Shown here: positions 60,005-64,000 of the stretch, piece by piece
How the letters are laid out: each line of letters opens with the position of its first letter
Position numbering within the stretch: position 1 is the stretch's first letter
NCBI RefSeq assembly: GCF_004339745.1
Contig: NZ_SMGP01000001.1
Location: 1,736,001-1,800,000 of the forward strand
Length of the DNA: 64,000 nt
Direction: 5' to 3'
Source of the DNA: Paraburkholderia sp. BL9I2N2
GTDB taxonomy: Bacteria; Pseudomonadota; Gammaproteobacteria; Burkholderiales; Burkholderiaceae
Made by a program: the position numbers and the translations under genes
The notes under the pieces: model-generated
Databases searched by the model: none
Seen by the model: only the letters and a program-made list of their open reading frames with translations
What the model was told of the DNA's origin: nothing

Positions 60005-62844
60005 TTCGCGATCAGCTTCAGTCCCGCCGGCAGCGACTCGCCGAACACGCGGCCTTCGTCGGCGTTATCGAGCTCGACGCTCTCGCTCACCATGGTGATC
60101 CACGCGCGCGGCGCGTTGGCCGCTTCGAGCCGGCGCACTACCGCAAGACGCAAGTCTTCGGGCAAGTCGCGCGAGCGGTCGCCGGTCATGCGGGCGATCT
60201 GAACGGCCGCAAACGCAGCAGGATCGACCTTCTTCCAGTCGAGCGCGAGGATTGCGTTAAGCCATACTCCGGCAATCTCAGGCGGCACGACGCTATGCGC
60301 GCTGCCGTAAAACGGCCGCCGTGCGCCGATACGGCCGACTGCCCACCAGCTCTGATGATTTTCAGCGGGTTTCTTCAGACGCGTCAGCACCGATTCGCCG
60401 AGCTCGATCTTGCGCTCGACGGGAATCCGTTCGAGCGATGCGCTTAGCCGAACCATGTCGGTGAAGCCGGTTTTCGCCACGTCGAACGGCAGCTTGTGAC
60501 GCGATTGCGCGGCGCCTTGCAGATACGCCATCGCGTCGAGCACGCGCAATTGCGCGCTCTCGTCGAGTCCGCCGGCGGCGCGGCGCCAGAGCGTCCACCA
60601 TTCCGACCAGACCTGGCTCTCGTTGACGTACTGGATGCCGTCGTCGAAGAGCGACCAGAGTTGTTCGACGCGCCATTCGTCGAGTGGATAACCGAAGCCC
60701 GGCCGCACGCAATAGCCGGCCAGATTCAGCCAGAGGCGCTCGTGATCCGCCGAGCGGCGCCGACGTCGCGCGCGTTCCCACAGCGCGCCGAACAGTTCGC
60801 GCAGCAACGCGCTGTTCCAGCTTTCGCGCGAGCCTAGCAGTTGTTCGAGTTGCGAGCGCAGGCGCTTGACTTCTTTGGGATCGACCTTCTGCGCGCGCGA
60901 GCCGAAGCAACGGTCGATGTGTTCGATCGCCTGGTCGAGCGCCGGATGGCGGGCCGGTTCGGCGTCGCCCGCCAGGTTCACTTGCGCGCCTTCACGGCGC
61001 AACTGGAATTCGAGCAGCCAGCGCTGCGCGGGATTGTCGAGTTCGATGCAGTGGACTTCGAGCGTGCCCACTTCGGTCAGTGAGGTCGCGATCTGCACCG
61101 CGGTCTCGCGCGCGCTGCTCGCGCCGCGCGGCTGCACGATGGTCGCGATCGGCGGCAAGCGGACAAAGTCGCCGCCGGCGAGATCGATCAACTCGCCTGG
61201 TTGATACACCGTATCCGCGCTCGACGACACGAGGTGAAACCGTACCGGATGCCCGAGCCGCAGCGCGAAGGTGCGATCCGCGATCAGGATCTCGTGGCCT
61301 TCTTCCGTGCCGCGCGGCAGCAGACAGATGCCGCGTTGCACGGGCTCGGCATCTTGCTTGCCGTCGCCGGTCTCGTCGAGCACGAGGAAGTAACTGCGCG
61401 GCGCGCCGCCGCCGATTTTCGGCGCGTTGCCCGCGCGCGCGAGGGAATAGGCGACCGCGCCGCGTGCCACGGCGACATCGGGGTTGTCGTTGTGCAGCAC
61501 GTTGAGCGCTTCGCCGCGCCACGTGCCTAAGGTGCTGGCCAGACGCTGCGTGAGCGCTTCGGCTCGAAACACGCCGCCGTTCAAGAGCAGTGTGTCGGGC
61601 ACGGGCAACGCGTCTTCGTCTGGTGAACCTGATGACTCGGCGCCCAGCGCTTTACGCGACTGCGCCGCGAAGCGGCTTAGAAACGCCGCGATATGACGCG
61701 TGACCGCGGCATCGGTCGCATAGGGCAGGCCGAATTCGACGATCGCGCCACGCGGTCTGCCCGGCCGTTCGCGCGACGCCACCGCCGGAAAGAAGCCGTC
61801 GACGATGATCCGCTCGACTTCCTCGCGCGTGACCTGCGCCGTGCGTGCGCCGCCGATCAGCTTCGAGCCCGCGCCGAGCAGCGTGATCGAGGTGGAGTCG
61901 GGCGCCTGCGGGCCGAGCAATTGTTCCTTGGCATTGCGGCAACGCTCGACCAGTTGCGACAGGCTTGCCGCCGACAGGCGCGTGCGTTCGCCCGCCGGGT
62001 TCGCGCCCGGCAGCCGTGCTTCCACCAGATGCGCGAGCGCCAGATCCATGTTGTCGCCGCCAAGCATCAGATGATTGCCCACGCCAATTCGCGTGAGCTG
62101 CGGCTCGCCGTCGCGCAGGCTGACTTCGATCAGCGTGAGGTCGGTGGTGCCGCCGCCGACGTCGCAGATCAGGACGAGCCGCGTGTCCGCGAGCTCGCTT
62201 GCCAGCCGCTCGCGATGATGAAACAGCCAGTCGTAGAACGCCGCTTGCGGTTCTTCCAGCAGCTTCACGTTGTGCAGGCCGGCCATGCGGGCGGCTTCCA
62301 CGGTGAGCGCTCGCGCGCCTTCGTCGAAAGACGCCGGCACCGTGAGCACCACGTCCTGGCGTTCGAGCGGCGCGTCCGGAAAACGCTGGTTCCAGGCCGC
62401 GCGCACGTGCGCCAGATAGCTCGCGCTGGCTTCGACCGGCGAGACTTTGCGGACGTCGTCGGCGGCGCCCCACGGCAGGATCGGCGCGGTGCGATCCACC
62501 GACGCATGCGAGAGCCAGCTCTTCGCGCTCGATACCAGCCGGCCAGGCACCTGAGCACCCAGCACACGTGCGAGCCGGCCGATCACGACCGGCTGCGCGT
62601 CCGCTTGCGCGGTGGTCTGATTCGCACTGGACCACGGCAATTGCAGATCGCCGGGGTTCAGTTCGCCTTGCGCCGCGTGATAGCGCACCGAGGGCAGAAG
62701 CGGCCGCGCGGCCACTTCGCCGGGACTCACCAACTGCTCGATCTCGAAGACGCTGATCGACTGCGACCCCGCCTCCGCATAGGCGAGCACCGTGTTGCTG
62801 GTGCCGAGATCGATACCGACGCTATACCGCTTCATCTCATTCAT
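60001..62844 (-). CDS. Hsp70-like ATPase with long C-terminal domain (DUF3731 type)
   Basis: 947 residues from ATG 62844. The actin/Hsp70 nucleotide-binding domain (~1-500) has the phosphate-1 loop GIDLGTSNTVLAYAE, phosphate-2 CDVGGGTTDLTLIEV and the LLGGDNMDLALAHLVEA segment. Instead of a DnaK substrate-binding domain and lid there is a ~400-residue C-terminal region (RRRRSADHERLWLNLAGYC, VRPGFGYPLDEWRVEQLWSL). This architecture fits the DUF3731 Hsp70 group of unknown role. It overlaps the upstream Hsp70 gene by 4 bases (ATGA), so the two are probably made together. Confidence 0.85.
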   Translation of the reverse strand: MNEMKRYSVGIDLGTSNTVLAYAEAGSQSISVFEIEQLVSPGEVAARPLLPSVRYHAAQGELNPGDLQLPWSSANQTTAQADAQPVVIGRLARVLGAQVPGRLVSSAKSWLSHASVDRTAPILPWGAADDVRKVSPVEASASYLAHVRAAWNQRFPDAPLERQDVVLTVPASFDEGARALTVEAARMAGLHNVKLLEEPQAAFYDWLFHHRERLASELADTRLVLICDVGGGTTDLTLIEVSLRDGEPQLTRIGVGNHLMLGGDNMDLALAHLVEARLPGANPAGERTRLSAASLSQLVERCRNAKEQLLGPQAPDSTSITLLGAGSKLIGGARTAQVTREEVERIIVDGFFPAVASRERPGRPRGAIVEFGLPYATDAAVTRHIAAFLSRFAAQSRKALGAESSGSPDEDALPVPDTLLLNGGVFRAEALTQRLASTLGTWRGEALNVLHNDNPDVAVARGAVAYSLARAGNAPKIGGGAPRSYFLVLDETGDGKQDAEPVQRGICLLPRGTEEGHEILIADRTFALRLGHPVRFHLVSSSADTVYQPGELIDLAGGDFVRLPPIATIVQPRGASSARETAVQIATSLTEVGTLEVHCIELDNPAQRWLLEFQLRREGAQVNLAGDAEPARHPALDQAIEHIDRCFGSRAQKVDPKEVKRLRSQLEQLLGSRESWNSALLRELFGALWERARRRRRSADHERLWLNLAGYCVRPGFGYPLDEWRVEQLWSLFDDGIQYVNESQVWSEWWTLWRRAAGGLDESAQLRVLDAMAYLQGAAQSRHKLPFDVAKTGFTDMVRLSASLERIPVERKIELGESVLTRLKKPAENHQSWWAVGRIGARRPFYGSAHSVVPPEIAGVWLNAILALDWKKVDPAAFAAVQIARMTGDRSRDLPEDLRLAVVRRLEAANAPRAWITMVSESVELDNADEGRVFGESLPAGLKLIAN

Positions 62845-64000
62845 GCATTCGCGTTGCCGCGCACGTCGAACTCGACTTTCCAGCGCTCGTCGGTGCCACG
62901 CGGCACGGCTTCGAGTTCGAGCGTGCCCGCCTCGGTGACGCACGCATGCAACTTCACCGGCACGACTTCACCGGCAGTGCGGCCGGCGGCGGGCAGCGTC
63001 GCCTGAATCTCTTCGAGTTCCTGCAATTCCTCCGGGCCCCAGAAATCGAGCAGCGTGCCGACCTGATCCTGACGACGCACCGACGACCCGAAGAAACGGA
63101 AGTGCACCGGCTCGCCGACCACCAGCCCGAATTCCTGCGCGGGCAGTTCGGCATCGGTGCCTTCCTCCATCCCGAACGGCGCCACGCACAGCGCCTGGAT
63201 GGGCGGCTCGAGACCGGGCACGGCGGGCATCGCCGATTCGATCGCGATGTAGTACGCGCGTGCCGTGCCGCCGCGAATCCGCACGCCGCGGCCGCGTCGC
63301 ACGTAACCGTAATAGGCCGCGCCGCGCGCCACGGCGAGATCGAGATCGGCGCCTTCGAGCAGCCGTGCCGGCGCCGCGCCTTCCGCGGCGAGCCAGTTGT
63401 TGAGCGTGCTCATGATGCGTTCGACCAGCAGCGGCGACTTGAACACGCCGCCGTTGAACAGCACCGCCGTCGGATGCAGGAAGCTCGCATTCTCCGCAGC
63501 CGCGATGCCGCTCACACCTGCGAGTTCAGCCAGCGCGCCGACTTGACGGCCGAGGAACGCTGCCAGATGCCGTGTGATGCCCGCGTCCTGCGCATACGGC
63601 AGGCCGAGCTGCGTCAGACCGGCACGCGCGCGGCTCACCGGACGCGCGGCGCTGTCCACCTGCGGGAAGAAGCCTTCGAGGATCGTCTGGGTCAATTCGG
63701 CGCGTGTGAGCTCGGTGCGGATCGAGCCGCCGATCAGCTTCGAGCCGCGGCTCGGCACGACGAGCGGCACGGTGTCGGTGGCCGGATCGCTGAGCAGCGT
63801 TTCCTTGGCGGAGCGGCATGCATAGGTGAGCGCGCGCAGTTGCCACGCGTCGGCCTGGGTGCCTTGTGCCGCCAGCTTGCGCGCGACCACGTGTGCGAGC
63901 GCGAGGTCCATGTTGTCGCCGCCGAGCAGAATGTGTTCGCCGACCGCCACGCGATGCAGTTCGAGATTGCCTTCGCGTTCGATCACGGCGATCAGCGAGA
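62841..64000 (-). CDS. Hsp70-like ATPase (5' end beyond window)
   Basis: The last ~385 residues of a second Hsp70-family protein; the frame is open to the window edge (…SLIAVIEREGN follows the phosphate-2 loop in this family). Visible: EHILLGGDNMDLALAHVVAR, SKLIGGSIRTELTRAE, LFNGGVFKSPLLVERI (adenosine motif region) and AVARGAAYYGYVRRG. It ends shortly after the nucleotide-binding domain plus ~150 residues, so it lacks a classical lid. It precedes the larger Hsp70-like gene and the start/stop overlap implies a shared transcript. Confidence 0.85.
   Translation of the reverse strand, partial: SLIAVIEREGNLELHRVAVGEHILLGGDNMDLALAHVVARKLAAQGTQADAWQLRALTYACRSAKETLLSDPATDTVPLVVPSRGSKLIGGSIRTELTRAELTQTILEGFFPQVDSAARPVSRARAGLTQLGLPYAQDAGITRHLAAFLGRQVGALAELAGVSGIAAAENASFLHPTAVLFNGGVFKSPLLVERIMSTLNNWLAAEGAAPARLLEGADLDLAVARGAAYYGYVRRGRGVRIRGGTARAYYIAIESAMPAVPGLEPPIQALCVAPFGMEEGTDAELPAQEFGLVVGEPVHFRFFGSSVRRQDQVGTLLDFWGPEELQELEEIQATLPAAGRTAGEVVPVKLHACVTEAGTLELEAVPRGTDERWKVEFDVRGNANA

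Noticed and set aside
1..64000. CRISPR array, tRNA, rRNA, prophage, vgrG/PAAR genes
   Set aside because: Looked for by eye and not found: no regular short repeats, no tRNA-like folds recognised, no phage structural genes, and no VgrG or PAAR motif in the frames read.

Overview
The window is high-GC, densely coded DNA of a Burkholderiales bacterium. The best fit is Paraburkholderia: the indole-3-acetate (iac) cluster has the gene content and context described for P. phytofirmans PsJN (a two-component system, a LysR regulator, a transporter and a tautomerase beside iac and catechol ortho-cleavage genes), and LysR regulators are numerous. Genus is an inference from gene content; no rRNA or tRNA gene was seen.

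Layout. (1) 1-5166, + strand: a tightly overlapping [NiFe]-hydrogenase maturation operon, hypF(3' end)-hypC-SIS isomerase-hypD-hypE-hypA-hypB. (2) 5150-27089: a type VI secretion locus in two divergent arms around an AT-rich spacer (about 20311-20840). The minus arm reads tssH-tssB-tssC-amidase effector-immunity-hcp-tssJ-tssK-tssL-tssM-second tssL; the plus arm reads tagK-tagJ-tssE-tssF-tssG-tssA. No vgrG or PAAR gene is in the window. (3) 27090-27750: gene debris, a lytic-transglycosylase-like fragment abutting a truncated LysR head. (4) 27757-44226: indole-3-acetate catabolism. iacG, iacABIHE, iacCD and iacF convert auxin towards catechol, catBAC cleave catechol by the ortho route, and a FixJ-type regulator, a soluble PAS kinase, a LysR regulator, CatR, an MFS transporter and a two-domain tautomerase serve the pathway. 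(5) 44389-47632: a LysR/TSUP pair whose permease 3' end carries an IS4-family insertion with a 9-bp target duplication. (6) 47704-49899: cyanate detoxification, cynS-cynT with divergent cynR. (7) 50208-59409: an SDR, 2-aminoethylphosphonate use (LysR, phnW, phnX), a cytosine-deaminase-like amidohydrolase, a GAF-GGDEF protein and a LysR/SDR pair. (8) 59720-64000: a small unknown protein convergent with two tandem Hsp70-like genes, the second cut by the window edge.

Overall this looks like an accessory or secondary-replicon segment of a plant- or soil-associated organism, combining auxin, phosphonate and cyanate use, interbacterial competition and hydrogenase assembly. The items most worth following up are the amidase effector-immunity pair inside the T6SS structural operon, the paired TssL anchors around a TssM with a duplicated N-terminal membrane hairpin, the SIS isomerase embedded in the hyp operon, the transglycosylase-LysR scar, the two inverted DnaA-box-like sites at 58519, and the tandem Hsp70 genes.
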